Shown: piece by piece, positions 37,548-48,674 of the stretch
How the letters are laid out: every line of letters begins with the position of its first letter
Position numbering within the stretch: the first letter of the stretch is position 1
Assembly: GCA_006937955.1 (NCBI GenBank)
Contig: SSNP01000013.1
Coordinates: forward strand, 7,095,968-7,159,967
Reading direction: 5' to 3'
Length of the DNA stretch: 64,000 nt
Source of the DNA: Pachypanchax playfairii
Taxonomy: Eukaryota; Chordata; Actinopteri; Cyprinodontiformes; Aplocheilidae
Made by a program: the position numbers and the translations under genes
The notes under the pieces: model-generated
Database searches by the model: none
What the model was told of the DNA's origin: nothing
Seen by the model: only the letters and a program-made list of their open reading frames with translations

Positions 37548-38077
37548 TTAAAGCTGCAATCCAGTGTTTTCCCCTTTTCAGGAGTGTATGTATGATTTTT
37601 TTAAAATTCCATAAATTAGTCTGCCCCAGTTTTCTAATATAATGCAGGAAAAAAGTCATATCTTTTCTTCAAAGCCCCCCGCTGTCCCGTAGAGGTGCAT
37701 TTAACTTTAACTGAGCACCGTCCAGCATATGCCAATAGAGTTCTACATCCTCATAGTACACCTGTCAGTCAAGCAAGCGTGAGCATGCACATATCCGGAA
37801 GAAGTGCGGCCGGACCGCATTTACGAGTTGTTTAGAATGCTGCACAGACACATGAAACTGAAACAATTAAAATAAAAAATAAACATAAATTGTATAAAGG
37901 GACCTGACCCATAAAGTGTCCATCGTAACAAAGGTAGCACATGTGCACATATGACAGCCGACACATGCTATCATTGCTATTGTATCATGGAAACAGAGGG
38001 GCGGGACTTAAAGGTGCAATACATTTTTTTCATCTCATTGGAACACTCTGAGAAAAAACTCTGTATTTCTGCTTTAA
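37548..38077. mobile_element. MITE with TTAAAGCxGxAAT ends
   Basis: The left end TTAAAGCTGCAATCCAG faces the right end CTGTATTTCTGCTTTAA. The 530-bp interior has no coding capacity. Moderate support from imperfect ends. Confidence 0.5.
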
Positions 38078-40076
38078 GTTCTGTGTGTCTCATAACCTTT
38101 TATATCAGTTTTACAGAGAACCCCATCTGGATATGAGCTTCTTGGCTCAACATATTGAACCAATAACCCTGGACTCAGGGATTGACTCTTTGGTTGCCAA
38201 AGTTGCAAAATTACAACAGGCCTTTACAGTATAATTCACACACATTTTTTCTATCCCTACCTCTAGATGGTAGTGGTATTTTAAACTTGTCTAGTACACA
38301 GGTTAAGAGACCTGCACAGGACTAGAGAGCGAGGTGGACTCTTTCTCTATTCTCTGTAATCTGTGTCATCTGGACACAGAGGAACAAATGAAAAGAGACA
38401 CATTGTTTCATGAGATTTTTTTTTTTAGTTTTTATGTGAATACGATTACAAAAAACACACATTAAAGTCATATAAATGAATAATAATGCATTTACAGTGT
38501 CCTTCTATTTTTATTACTTCGCTAATCTAAAGCCATTAGAGAGGAAGTATAGGATGTTTTTAAATGCAGAGCCTTAATGGTTAAAGTAAATGCTAGTCTT
38601 AAGTTTGATAGTTAAATCAAGGCAGTGGTCAAATCTAGCTTTTTCCATTAATGCAGTTGGGTAGAATAAAGCTAATTCTTTCTAAGGAGTACTCGGTGAA
38701 TAGTAATCCATGCCTTCATTATCATTTAGCTGGATTAATGTCATGCACTTTATTTAGCCATGTTTCTTCTATTGCTCAGCTTCAGAGGGTTGAAAATAAT
38801 GAACTGAACACAGAAATATGAGCATATTTCACTCATTTCAAACTCATTCTATTTTTTACTTTTATATTTTAAGATTTGTTAAACTTTTTTTGTCTTTGAA
38901 TGTTGTTGATTATTGTTTTACATGCCAAAATTGATGACTCAACCTAATCGTCTGGTTCCTTTTGATAGGATGTTTTTTTTTACTAATTAGCATTTTATAG
39001 CTTACTCTATCTGAATACTAATGCTTAAAATATTTTCATGAAGCTAACTATGAATCTGGAACATAGTTATGAAACGAACTTGATAGTTCTGTAAAGTTCC
39101 TTGAAATGACCTTTGTCATGAGCCGGCGCTTTATAAATAAACTGAACTAAATTTAACTGAATAGGCTTGTGAACTAAAGTTTGAAGATCTTAAGCATTTT
39201 TCTTTACATGATTAAAATGTAACGATCAAGATTGAGCTAATGCTGCTAATTTTGTTTAAGTAGTATTTATTCTATGTGAGTCTGTCATAGCTCATCCTAC
39301 TTACACACACACAGAAACCACACACAAACACATATCTGTTGAGCCTGATTGAACAGGACTGGGTAACGTTCTAACAGCACTCTCTGTCACTACAGGGAGA
39401 GGTCAAACAGAAACACAGCTTATATAAGTCACAATAACAAGAGCAGGGTGGGGGAAGACATGGAGAGAGAAGTGTTAGAACTGTGTGTGTGTTTCATGTA
39501 GTCAAGTTCAAGTTGATTTTGTTAACTTCTGGACAACCTTTAGGAGTGTATTCTATCTATAAAATGAATAATTTGTCAGGAGCCGTGGGTTTTGCCATGG
39601 TCTCCTGTTTCTGTGTTTTAGTGTGGGATTTTGAGTTGAGTTGTGTTTAAGGGGTTTTGGTCATTGTATGTGTTTATGTCTGGTTTTGAGTTTAAATTTA
39701 ATAAAGGTTGTTTTTGTCTTTGTGTGTAGTTATAGTGTGTATGTGTGTGTGTGTTTTATATCTAGTGTTGAGTTTATATCAGGGTTGTGTATGTCCTTAT
39801 GTTTAGTCATGGTGTGTCTTTTGTTAACTGTTGAATCTGTGTTTAGTGTTGTATCTTGTCATAGTCTGGTGTCAGAGTTGCATGTTTGGAAATGTGTGTG
39901 TCTCTTCTGGTTTTAACAGGCTGTGTTCCTTATTTGGTCATCCCATTTCCTGTTCCTCACCTCTAGTCATTAGTTCATTGTCTTCACTTGTGTCTCGTCT
40001 GGGTCCGGCACTATTTAAGGTTGAGTCTGTTGTCTGTTGAGTGCTGGACCGGTATCTCTTGTCTGATGTTGTCTCC
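38078..40076. other. Non-coding; LINE tail and GT-rich stretch
   Basis: 39080-39175 reads AAAGTTCCTTGAAATGACC ... GCGCTTTATAAATAAACTG, a common fish LINE 3' tail. 39590-40076 is T/G-rich (GTGTTTAG-type) and ends in a segment that leads straight into the CCATAG satellite, a combination seen in some fish repeats. No gene recognised. Confidence 0.4.
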
Positions 40077-40273
40077 AGCCATAGCCATAGCCATATAGCC
40101 ATAGCCATATAGCCATGGCCATATAGCCATAGCCATAGCCATAGCCATAGCCATAGCCATAGCCATAGCCATATAGCCATAGCCATAGCCATAGCCATAT
40201 AGCCATGGCCATATAGCCATAGCCATAGCCATAGCCATAGCCATAGCCATAGCCATATAGCCATATAGCCATA
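40077..40273. repeat. CCATAG / CCATATAG satellite with 90-bp higher-order period
   Basis: Mostly 6-bp CCATAG units mixed with 8-bp CCATATAG units. The variant AGCCATGGCC appears at 40111 and 40201, giving a 90-bp period whose first half repeats exactly. Three overlapping minus-strand ORFs (WLWLW, MAMAMA, GYGYGY) are frame translations of it. The Tc1 copy is inserted at its right edge; a last unit follows at 41877. Confidence 0.9.
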
Positions 40274-40275
40274 TA

Positions 40276-40475
40276 CAGTGGGGCAAAAAAGTATTTAGTC
40301 AGCCACCAATTGTGTAAGTTCTCCCACTTAAAAAGATCAGAGAGGCCTGTAATTTTCATCATAGGTATACCTCAACTATGAGAGACAAAATGAGGAAAAA
40401 AAATCCAGAAAATCACATTGTCTGATTTTTAAAGAATTTATTTGCAAATTATGGTGGAAAATAAGTATTTGGTCA
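40276..40475 (+). repeat. Left terminal inverted repeat, Tc1 copy 1
   Basis: 200 bp, matched in reverse complement at 41675-41874 with no difference seen by eye. Outer and inner direct repeats lie at about 40276-40302 and 40451-40475. Confidence 0.9.
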
Positions 40476-40587
40476 CCTACAAACAAGTAAGATTTCTGGC
40501 TTTCACAGACCTGTAACTTCTTTAAGAGGCTCCTCGGTCCTCCACTCGTTACCTGTATTAATGGCACCTGTGTGAACTTGTTATCAG

Positions 40588-40595
40588 TATAAAAG
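40588..40595 (+). promoter_or_regulatory. TATA box of Tc1 copy 1
   Basis: TATAAAAG, 51 bp before the transposase ATG at 40639 and internal to the left repeat. The same site lies at 48624-48631 in copy 2. Confidence 0.55.
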
Positions 40596-40638
40596 ACACC
40601 TGTCCACAACCTCAAACAGTCACGCTCCAAACTCCACT

Positions 40639-41658
40639 ATGGCCAAGACCAAAGAGCTGTCAAAGGACACCAGAAACAAAATTGTAGACCTTCACCAGGC
40701 TGGGAAGACTGAATCTGCAATAGGTAAGCAGCTTGGTGTGAAGAAATCAACTGTGGGAGCAATTATTAGAAAATGGAAGACATACAAGACCACTGATAAT
40801 CTCCCTCGATCTGGGGCTCCACGCAAGATCTCACCCCGTGGGGTCAAAATGATCACAAGAACGGTGAGCAAAAATCCCAGAACCACACGGAGGGACCTAG
40901 TGAATGACCTGCAGAGAGCTGGGACCAAAGTAACAAAGGCTACCATCAGTAACACACTACGCCGCCAGGGACTCAAATCCTGCAGTGCCAGACGTGTCCC
41001 CCTGCTGAAGCCAGGACACGTCCAGGCCCGTCTGCGGTTTGCTAGAGAGCATTTGGATGATCCAGAAGAGGATTGGGAGAACATCATATGGTCAGATGAA
41101 ACCAAAATAGAACTTTTTGGTAGAAACTCAACTTGTCGTGTTTGGAGGGGAAAGAATGCTGAGTTGGATCCAAAGAACACCATACCTACTGTAAAGCATG
41201 GGGGTGGAAACATCATGCTTTGGGGCTGTTTTTCTGCAAGGGGACCAGGACGACTGATCCGTGTAAAGGAAAGAATGAATGGGGCCATGTATCGTAAGAT
41301 TTTGAGTGAAAACCTTCCATCAGCAAGGGCATTGAAAATGAGACGTGGCTGGGTCTTTCAGCATGACAATGATCCCAAACACGCCGCCCGGGCAACGAAG
41401 GAGTGGCTTCGTAAGAAGCATTTCAAGGTCCTGGAGTGGCCTAGCCAGTCTCCAGATCTCAACCCCATAGAAAATCTCTGGAGGGAGTTGAAAGTCCGTG
41501 TTGCCCAGCGTCAGCCCCAAAACATCACTGCTCTAGAGGAGATCTGCATGGAGGAATGGGCCAAAATACCAGCAACAGTGTGTGAAAACCTTGTGAAGAC
41601 TTACAGAAAACGTTTGACCTCTGTCATTGCCAACAAAGGCTATATAACAAAGTATTGA
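40639..41658 (+). CDS. Tc1-like transposase, 339 aa, copy 1
   Basis: Cut-and-paste transposase acting in the nucleus on its own terminal repeats. Residues 1-60 form the first helix-turn-helix with a GRPR-like hook (RSGAPRK, 57-63). Residues 70-120 form the second. The DD34E catalytic core has D153 (WSDETK), D243 (QHDNDPKH) and E278 (NPIENLW). The glycine-rich box is [11 protein letters not shown] (188-198). The length fits the family (about 340 aa). Compared with copy 2 it lacks one Leu at position 226 (ENLPSA against ENLLPSA), has Ala at 249 where copy 2 has Thr (in the conserved PKHTA motif), and has Ala instead of Ser in the VRVAQ segment. The frame is uninterrupted. The ATG was chosen because [12 protein letters not shown] is the usual start. 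The 198-aa antisense ORF is a shadow. Confidence 0.93.
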   Translation: MAKTKELSKDTRNKIVDLHQAGKTESAIGKQLGVKKSTVGAIIRKWKTYKTTDNLPRSGAPRKISPRGVKMITRTVSKNPRTTRRDLVNDLQRAGTKVTKATISNTLRRQGLKSCSARRVPLLKPGHVQARLRFAREHLDDPEEDWENIIWSDETKIELFGRNSTCRVWRGKNAELDPKNTIPTVKHGGGNIMLWGCFSARGPGRLIRVKERMNGAMYRKILSENLPSARALKMRRGWVFQHDNDPKHAARATKEWLRKKHFKVLEWPSQSPDLNPIENLWRELKVRVAQRQPQNITALEEICMEEWAKIPATVCENLVKTYRKRLTSVIANKGYITKY

Positions 41659-41674
41659 GATTAACTTTTGTTAT

Positions 41675-41874
41675 TGACCAAATACTTATTTTCCACCATA
41701 ATTTGCAAATAAATTCTTTAAAAATCAGACAATGTGATTTTCTGGATTTTTTTTCCTCATTTTGTCTCTCATAGTTGAGGTATACCTATGATGAAAATTA
41801 CAGGCCTCTCTGATCTTTTTAAGTGGGAGAACTTACACAATTGGTGGCTGACTAAATACTTTTTTGCCCCACTG
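41675..41874 (-). repeat. Right terminal inverted repeat, Tc1 copy 1
   Basis: Reverse complement of 40276-40475. Begins 17 bp after the transposase stop codon. Confidence 0.9.
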
Positions 41875-41884
41875 TAGCCATAGC

Positions 41885-43142
41885 TTTTCACCAACTGAAA
41901 AATCCAACCAGAAAACAGACTGTAGAGCAGCTAGAATCCTGCATCAAACAGTAATGGGACAATAGTTCTCCTCTAAAACTCCAACAGCTGGTCTCCTCAC
42001 TTACCAGATGTTTAAAGACTGATGTTAAAAAAGTTGTAATGGTAAAATATTTCAGTTTCATCATCTGATGTTATTTGTGCACTATTAGAAATAGAAAATG
42101 GATTTAGGAACTTTGCAAATCTTTGCATTCTGTTTATATTTACATTTAAAACAGAATTCTCAGTCCTTTTTGCATTACGTTTACAAAAGAATGCACGGTG
42201 ATAGTCTAGCAAATGCTGCTTTTTGTGTTTGTAAAAATGTCATATTACAGGGGCCATTTTGTTTAAAAACAATCACAACTACTAAAAAACACTTTGAAAA
42301 AACAACAATTTTTAGATGAAATTTCCAAACACTCGACAGTAAAGCCTCACTTCAAACAGGTTTGCACACACCTAAAAATCTCAAGTCACATCCATTAACA
42401 ATTATTATTTAACTGGCTCAAGCCCAGTTGGTGCTGTTACAGTACACAGTTCTTACATCCTCACAGACCTCGGCAGGTGACAAGCTTTATGTCACTAAGC
42501 CTAAACTGGCCCCAAGCCACTCGGTTAACAAGTGCCAAGGATCGATAGATTAAGTGCCTCTATAAATTAATTCACATCAAGGTTTAAATCATGTTTGAGT
42601 TAAAAAAAAGGCTAAAAAAAGAAAAATAACTCTTGAAATATTAACAGTGATTCTGAGTGACAGTTTACAAGGAAGGGTAGAAGGAAAATCAGGACAGCAA
42701 GGAAAGAAACAGGTTTGGAGGGCAGGGAAAGAGAGAGAGAGAGAGCAGGATGACTTCCTATAAGCAGAAGCTAAAGAGGTCAGACTTCTAGTTTCTGGGT
42801 CAAAGCGCATTAAACAAGCAACCGTGCTGAGCCAACGCTCTCAGCCCCACGGTGAAACCACAATGTGGACAGGCTTCCACCAACTGTGACTACACACCAG
42901 GCGTTTCCTTGGAGGCATGCAGCTCCAAGTGTCAACACATAAAGTTGCCCTTTATTCTTATACCATGTAAATAAGGTCACAAAGAGAACTGCATCAAAAT
43001 GGTACAGCAAACAGTTTCTCAAAGTTACCTACCTAGAAACATTGCTGGAAAGTAGTTTAGAAAAGAAAAGGTCGTAAATAAGTCAGTCGTCAAAAAGATG
43101 TTAACTGCTTATTTATACATCTTTTTCATCAGTTTTTACAGA
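41885..43142. other. Non-coding, no recognised feature
   Basis: AT-rich; a GA run at 42730-42744. No gene or repeat recognised. Confidence 0.5.
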
Positions 43143-43338
43143 TGGCGGCCCTAGTCTAATCGGGGAGGAGGTCGTCCTCCTATCGGGAGACCGGAGTTTG
43201 ATCCTAAGTCCCGTCTGAGGCTACATGTTGAAGTATCCTCCAGGGCGCTGTACAAGAGGGCTGCCCTCTGCTCCTCAGGGATGAGGATGGGTTAAATGTA
43301 GAAACCTAATTTCCCAAGAGGGATCAATAAAGTATAAA
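43143..43338 (+). repeat. tRNA-derived SINE with L2-type tail
   Basis: The head TGGCGGCCCTAGTCTAATCG has an A-box-like motif and GGAGTTTGATCC is a decayed B box. The body has TGAAGTATCCTCC and GCTGCCCTCTGCTCCTC, and the tail ATTTCCCAAGAGGGATCAATAAAG is of L2 type. Same family as 55583-55940. Confidence 0.65.
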
Positions 43339-43514
43339 TTCAAAATTACATGAAGAAAGAGGCAAGTAACTGATTTCTGATAGAATGGTCAAAATCCATG
43401 TGAGACCAGAGCCACAAGAGACAATGACAGACTTGTCCCATGGAATTAATGTTGACCATTAATTCATTCTTTCTGACATGCTTGTCTTGTGTGGAGCTCC
43501 TAAATAAAATGTCT

Positions 43515-44098
43515 TTAAAGCTGCTATACTTAATTTGCATAACAAATTAGCTTAACATATTTTTTTCATGCCCTATAAAAACATTTTAACAGCATGGAGA
43601 AAAATATGTTGTGAAGATAAAAAAAAAAGACGAAAAAAAAATAATTAAGTGGTTCTCCCGTATTTGTCTAAAAACATCAACCAATCAAATGGTTCGGCCC
43701 AAAAGGAATGATTGGACGGTCTCTCCAGCCATACGGATTTCCGCATTTATTTGGCTTCTGTGCTCCTAAAAAACTGAGACATATTACTGCAGCACACCAC
43801 TGCTGGGAGTGTTCACCGCTCTACCATGTCACAGCAGGAGAAACAGCCGCCGGCTGGTTCCGCGTCAGGTTCAGGACAAAGTAACAATTAATGTCAGCTG
43901 TTTGTTGTTATATTGTTTTCACTTACCGGTGATTCCACCATGTTACGGTACTTGAATGAACTGCGGACCAGTGTCTTGCACTCGGTCGTGTTCTGGGGCT
44001 ATGCGTGTTTCCAAACCTGGGGGGGCGTGGCTTAAGAATTCTACTATTTTGTTGACAGTCTAAGGTAGGCAATTTGAAATCAGGGATATCAGCGTTAA
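43515..44098 (+). mobile_element. MITE A, TTAAAGCTG ends, uninterrupted copy
   Basis: The left end TTAAAGCTGCTATACTT and the right end CAGGGATATCAGCGTTAA are imperfect inverted repeats. It is almost fully matched, inverted, by MITE B (48298-50522). Inside, ATGTCACAGCAGGAG (43826-) starts a short reading frame MSQQEKQPPAGSASGSGQ ending at CAAA|GTAACA, a possible splice donor. No transposase. Confidence 0.8.
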
Positions 44099-44462
44099 CC
44101 TGAGAGCATCACATGATTCCCTACACTGAGATTGAGCAGAGCAAAATGTAGACAATGTTTTTCAAACATTTAAAGGACATCTATTAATTGTGGTAAAGAG
44201 AATTTTGTAGCAAATTTAGATTTCAAATTTACTTTAAAATCATTTTATCAACTTGTAATGGTCTTGTACTTCTAGTTTCCAAATGAAAAAGTTATTCAAA
44301 AAATTCAGCACGAGGATGACTATAGTTTGAGCAATTTGCTGGAGTTCAGGATGGATTTCAGAAACAGGGACAAAATGAGACAGAAACCTGGTTCTGTACC
44401 AAGCCTACATAGTCCTACTTGTGTCGGGCAGCAGCTTGTACAACATCTACATCACCCATAAA

Positions 44463-44809
44463 TAAATGGTAAATGGCGTGTACTTGTATAGCGCTTTACT
44501 CAGGTCCTACGACCCCCAAAGCGCTTCACACTACAGTTTTTTTGTCATTCACACACACACTCACACGTTTGGTGATGATGAACTACACACGTTTGTATCC
44601 ACAGCTGTCCTGGGACACACACTGACAGAGGCGAGGCTGCCAGACACTGGCGCCGCCGGACCCTCCGGCCACCACCAAACAGGCAAGGTGGGTTAAGTGT
44701 CTTGCCCAAGGACACAACGGCCAGGCAATATCTGGGCAGAGCAGGGAATCGAACCAGCGACCTTCCAGTTACCAGACGACCTGCTCTACCACGCTGAGCC
44801 ACGCCGCCG
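44463..44809 (-). repeat. tRNA-derived SINE, well-preserved copy
   Basis: Minus strand: the tRNA-like head has an A box TGGCTCAGCGTGG (44783-44802) and a B box GGTTCGATT (44747-44755). The body GTGTCCTTGGGCAAGACACT follows, then the tail AAAGCGCTATACAAGTACAC and GCCATTTACCATTT. The promoter boxes are those used by RNA polymerase III. Not a functional tRNA. Confidence 0.85.
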
Positions 44810-45156
44810 ATAAGAACAACTTCAGGCAGCAGCACGTCTACTGAAACCTCATGAAAGTTGACACCTCACAAACTGCCTGTGTCCAGAGTCACTTCATCAT
44901 CATATATGTACATATTGTACCAGTTTGTAACAGATATTATGTCTTCTACAAGAAAAGAATCTACATACAGTGTGAGTCTATGGGAGTCAGAATCTCATCT
45001 TGATCATTCAGCATCAACATGTTTCTCTGGTTGGCTTCAAATATATGGAAACACCTGTACATGTTGTCTATAGTATATATTATCTACATTATAGGGTATC
45101 TGTATTATCTTTAATCTGGATACAAGTCCACTTCTAATTGACAGTTGGAACCATCT
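44810..45156. other. Non-coding, no recognised feature
   Basis: AT-rich with TATATA patches at 44900-44920 and 45070-45100. Nothing recognised. Confidence 0.5.
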
Positions 45157-45671
45157 AATTGACCCTTTGCTGGCCCCGCCCCCAAAACGGCCATTGACCA
45201 ATCATACGACCGTTACTATGTGAACAGGTCCGACAAATATTAACTCCAAGCAAGGTGAAGCGGTGCGCCCACATCTACTAACTACAGATGTCAAGGGGAA
45301 CTCGGTGCTGAGGAGCATCTTGAGGGGTGGCACAATCCACCCATGGATGAGCTTGAGCCGGCTCAGGATTGCAGCTGGCTCTTGGTAATGGCAGGGCTGA
45401 GCTTTGGAGGTGCTGGCAGCTGGGAGTGCTCAGGGGCTGCGAGTAAGGCTCGCTGCGAGTGGAGATACGCCACTCGGCAGAGCTGATCTGGCTAGAGCAA
45501 GCAAATCAAGGTTGGTTTGATTTGGAATATGTGGTGAAGGTATTGCTCCATAAAAGGATAATGACACCCATGGGAATACCTCTTCTAGTCATGATAATTT
45601 GTTGCACTGGTCGTGTTTGTCGGACATAGCAACAGTAACTAAGGGGGGCGGGACTCGATGAAAGGTCAATT
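45157..45671. mobile_element. MITE with AATTGACC ends
   Basis: The left end AATTGACCCTTTGCTGGCCC and the right end GGACTCGATGAAAGGTCAATT are imperfect inverted repeats with mirrored GCCCCGCCCCC / GGGGGGCGGG. A GC-rich insert of unknown origin fills 45240-45540. Confidence 0.55.
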
Positions 45672-47353
45672 GTCTCTTGTTGTAGTTTTGGTTTGGTAAC
45701 TCAAATATGTTAAATATCTGTTACGCTGTACAGAGTTTTTAATCTGATGTTACTGAACAACCAACAGTGTTTGGATCCTGATGCAAAAAGACAAAGAAGA
45801 CCAGAAGAATTTACTTCATTTTAAACAAGAGAAGAAGATGTGTGTCACTGGCAACAACACACCGTGTGATTTCACCAGTCTGCCAAGTTTCCAGGATGCC
45901 ACCCTGTTTGACAGGCATCTCGTGACTCGGTTGGAACATCATGCTCGATGTGCACAGGCACTACGATGATACCAGCAGAGATAAACAACACAGTATGAGC
46001 TAACAGACTGAATATCAAACTGTGTGTGTAGGTATGTTTGTTTCTTCTGATCCTAGAAATAAAAATTCCTCTGGTATTTCTTCCAAGCTGGGGCCTTAAC
46101 GGCTTAGTCGGGTTATGAACTTAAGGAAAAAGCATAATGCTGCAAACCTTGTTATCAAGGTTATGTTTTGCTCATTTACCTTCCAACTACAGTGTTAAGG
46201 ATTGTTTTGTTTTATTCACACCTGTCTCAAAAGTTGAAAGCAGGTTTGGAAATATGCTGAAAAAGAAGGATGCATTAATGAATAGAACATATAATGATGT
46301 ATTTTGTCCAATTAATATTCCAAAGTGAGTGAAAAAAAACTGCAGAAGAGGAACAACATGTGTTTTTACCTTTCAAGCTGGATTTGACCAAGAAGCACAC
46401 AAAAAACATTTAAAATTTAAATAAACATATAGTATAAGTCACCTTTTGAACATGCAACTTCTCTCTTTTTTCTTCTTATATTTATACTTTCCTCACAGGC
46501 TGAAAACTAAAGGTTTTTGAGTTAAGATTATATAAAAGCAAATTTTAAGTAGCTTTGCAAATAAAGCTCTTGTTTTGGACGGGTTTTTAAATGGGTTTTA
46601 GGTCTCGTTAGGGTCTTCGCCAACTATAGTGTTTACTTAGTTGCCATGGAAACTGACAAGTTGTGATGGAAAGCTTTTTAACACAAATTGGGGTCAGCTA
46701 CAGAAAAGACTTGTTGATCAAACTTTAGTTGTAATCAAACTATTATATACAGTATAATAATGTATTTCTTGATAAGTTAAGAGTTTTGTTGGTAAAATCT
46801 GTAAAGTTTGTTATTCCTGAATAATTTCCCCAACCTTGAACCAAATTAACATCTGTTTAAAAGATCTAATGCAGAGATCTTAAAAACATTTTTTTTCTGC
46901 TGTGATTCCAGTGAAAACAAGTTCGTTTTAAAAACTGTTTACAGCTAACAAAACATCATTCACCCAAAAACTATAATGACACAACTGCCATTTGACTATT
47001 TATGAATGATGTCTATTCATTTGCCCCCACTGTGAGGTGAAAGGTGGTGAATGTTTTAGTAAAAACTGCGACAAAGCTAAACACACCACTTTCACCTAAT
47101 TCATAAGCTAAGCTCTAGGTAAAGAGCCAAAAAACAAGAAATACTCTTTCAAGGGCAAATAATGGACCTGAGTGAAGGGAAAGCAGCCATTAGACAAAAG
47201 AGACAAGAGAAAGAGGCAAATATCTTTCCAATTATCAGCTGTGGAGCGTGTTTGTAAGAGCCAACTGAAAGGACAGGTTATTAAGCTTTAATGCATTACA
47301 GCAAAAGAACTGTTCAAGGCCTTCTTCCTCATTAGATGTACCACCAGCCTTGC

Positions 47354-47389
<36 letters not shown>

Positions 47390-48156
47390 CACGTGTTTGC
47401 AGTAAAGCACCTCACACCACACTAACCACTTAAACACTGGTAATGAGTGTGTGAGTCCAGGCTAGTCTGCTTACAGAAGGAATAATGGATTTAGCCAACA
47501 AGAGGGCTTTCATTCTCCCGTACATAGACGGGATTAGTGCATAGGAGTCATATTTTTCTAAAAAAAGCAGGCAGAATATGCTGCTGAAAACATCCCCAAA
47601 CAATGCGCACATAGTAGACGAAAGCCTTTCATTAATTCTTAAGCAAAAGAGACCAAAAAGATTTTTATCACATTTTTACGCCTCCTTGCCGGCAACAGCT
47701 GTTATCAAGTTTTTTTTCCCTATTCATTCCTGCATGCATTCATCCATCCATTAGAACCTGAATAAATCATTATGTTAGAAGAGATTCAAAACGTTTAATT
47801 AATTACATCTGGTTTACAGAACTTTTAAATTATTTACTAAAATGTTTCAAGGTTCACTTTACTGACGAAAATGATCACTTCCTGACTACTTCCAATAAAC
47901 TTCAGATATTAAATATTTCAAATTAGGCCATTTTTTACAGCAATTATGGGGGTACCGCTGGGTTGAAGATGGGTGACGAATCTTCTTTTTTATTGGTTCA
48001 GACTTTTACTATCCCTCAGGAGGAAATGTATTTTTCAGCATGTGTTAAAAACATAAACACATGAGACAAGACGAGATACTGCAAGCAGCCCAACAAAAAC
48101 ACATGGGTAAAAATTTCAGTAATAAATAGAGATTGTACAGTGTTTCTTAATATGTC
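45672..48156. other. Non-coding; GT array and possible conserved segments
   Basis: A GT array lies at 47358-47386. Positions 46980-47280 and 47440-47640 carry no repeat hallmark and could be conserved non-coding DNA, unproven. An L2-type tail remnant is at about 48003-48035. Confidence 0.4.
46640..46653. promoter_or_regulatory. Palindromic RFX X-box
   Basis: GTTGCCATGGAAAC is the consensus two-half-site X-box. It lies in non-coding sequence between MITEs; no adjacent gene. Confidence 0.5.
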
Positions 48157-48243
48157 CGGAAGGAAGGAAGGAAGGAAGGAAGGAAGGAAGGAAGGAAGGA
48201 AGGAAGGAAGGAAGGAAGGAAGGAAGGAAGGAAGGAAGGAAGG
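48157..48243 (+). repeat. GGAA tetranucleotide microsatellite
   Basis: About 21 uninterrupted GGAA units. The SFLP-repeat ORFs on the minus strand translate it. Confidence 0.95.
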
Positions 48244-48311
48244 CTGTAACTCCAACTGGACAGAAGAACAAACTCCTCCTTTAAAGAATGATCTGGCTTA
48301 AAGCTGATATA

Positions 48312-48511
48312 CAGTGGGGCAAAAAAGTATTTAGTCAGCCACCAATTGTGTAAGTTCTCCCACTTAAAAAGATCAGAGAGGCCTGTAATTTTCATCATAG
48401 GTATACCTCAACTATGAGAGACAAAATGAGGAAAAAAAATCCAGAAAATCACATTGTCTGATTTTTAAAGAATTTATTTGCAAATTATGGTGGAAAATAA
48501 GTATTTGGTCA
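48312..48511 (+). repeat. Left terminal inverted repeat, Tc1 copy 2
   Basis: 200 bp, matched by 49714-49913 in reverse complement; IR/DR inner motif at about 48487-48511. Confidence 0.9.
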
Positions 48512-48674
48512 CCTACAAACAAGTAAGATTTCTGGCTTTCACAGACCTGTAACTTCTTTAAGAGGCTCCTCGGTCCTCCACTCGTTACCTGTATTAATGG
48601 CACCTGTGTGAACTCGTTATCAGTATAAAAGACACCTGTCCACAACCTCAAACAGTCACGCTCCAAACTCCACT

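Larger units (their letters stand above)
40276..41874 (+). mobile_element. Intact Tc1/mariner transposon, copy 1
   Basis: A 1599-bp element bounded by CAGTGGGGC / GCCCCACTG and flanked by the TA duplication (40274-40275, 41875-41876). It has 200-bp terminal inverted repeats and one transposase ORF. The outer motif AAAAAAGTATTTAGTCAG recurs as AAAATAAGTATTTGGTCA at the inner end of each repeat, the IR/DR arrangement expected for two transposase sites per end. It differs from copy 2 by about three substitutions and one 3-bp gap. Confidence 0.95.

Noticed and set aside
39938..40362. ORFs of WLWLW, MAMAMA and GYGYGY repeats
   Set aside because: Frame translations of the CCATAG satellite, not a protein.
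40692..41288. 198-aa minus-strand ORF (and its twin at 48728-49324)
   Set aside because: It is the antisense shadow of the transposase; identical in both copies because the copies are identical.
44740..44810. tRNA gene on the minus strand
   Set aside because: A and B boxes belong to a SINE head; body and tail match the SINE family and the fold is not a complete tRNA.
48016..48398. Ser-Phe-Leu-Pro repeat ORFs
   Set aside because: Translations of the GGAA microsatellite.
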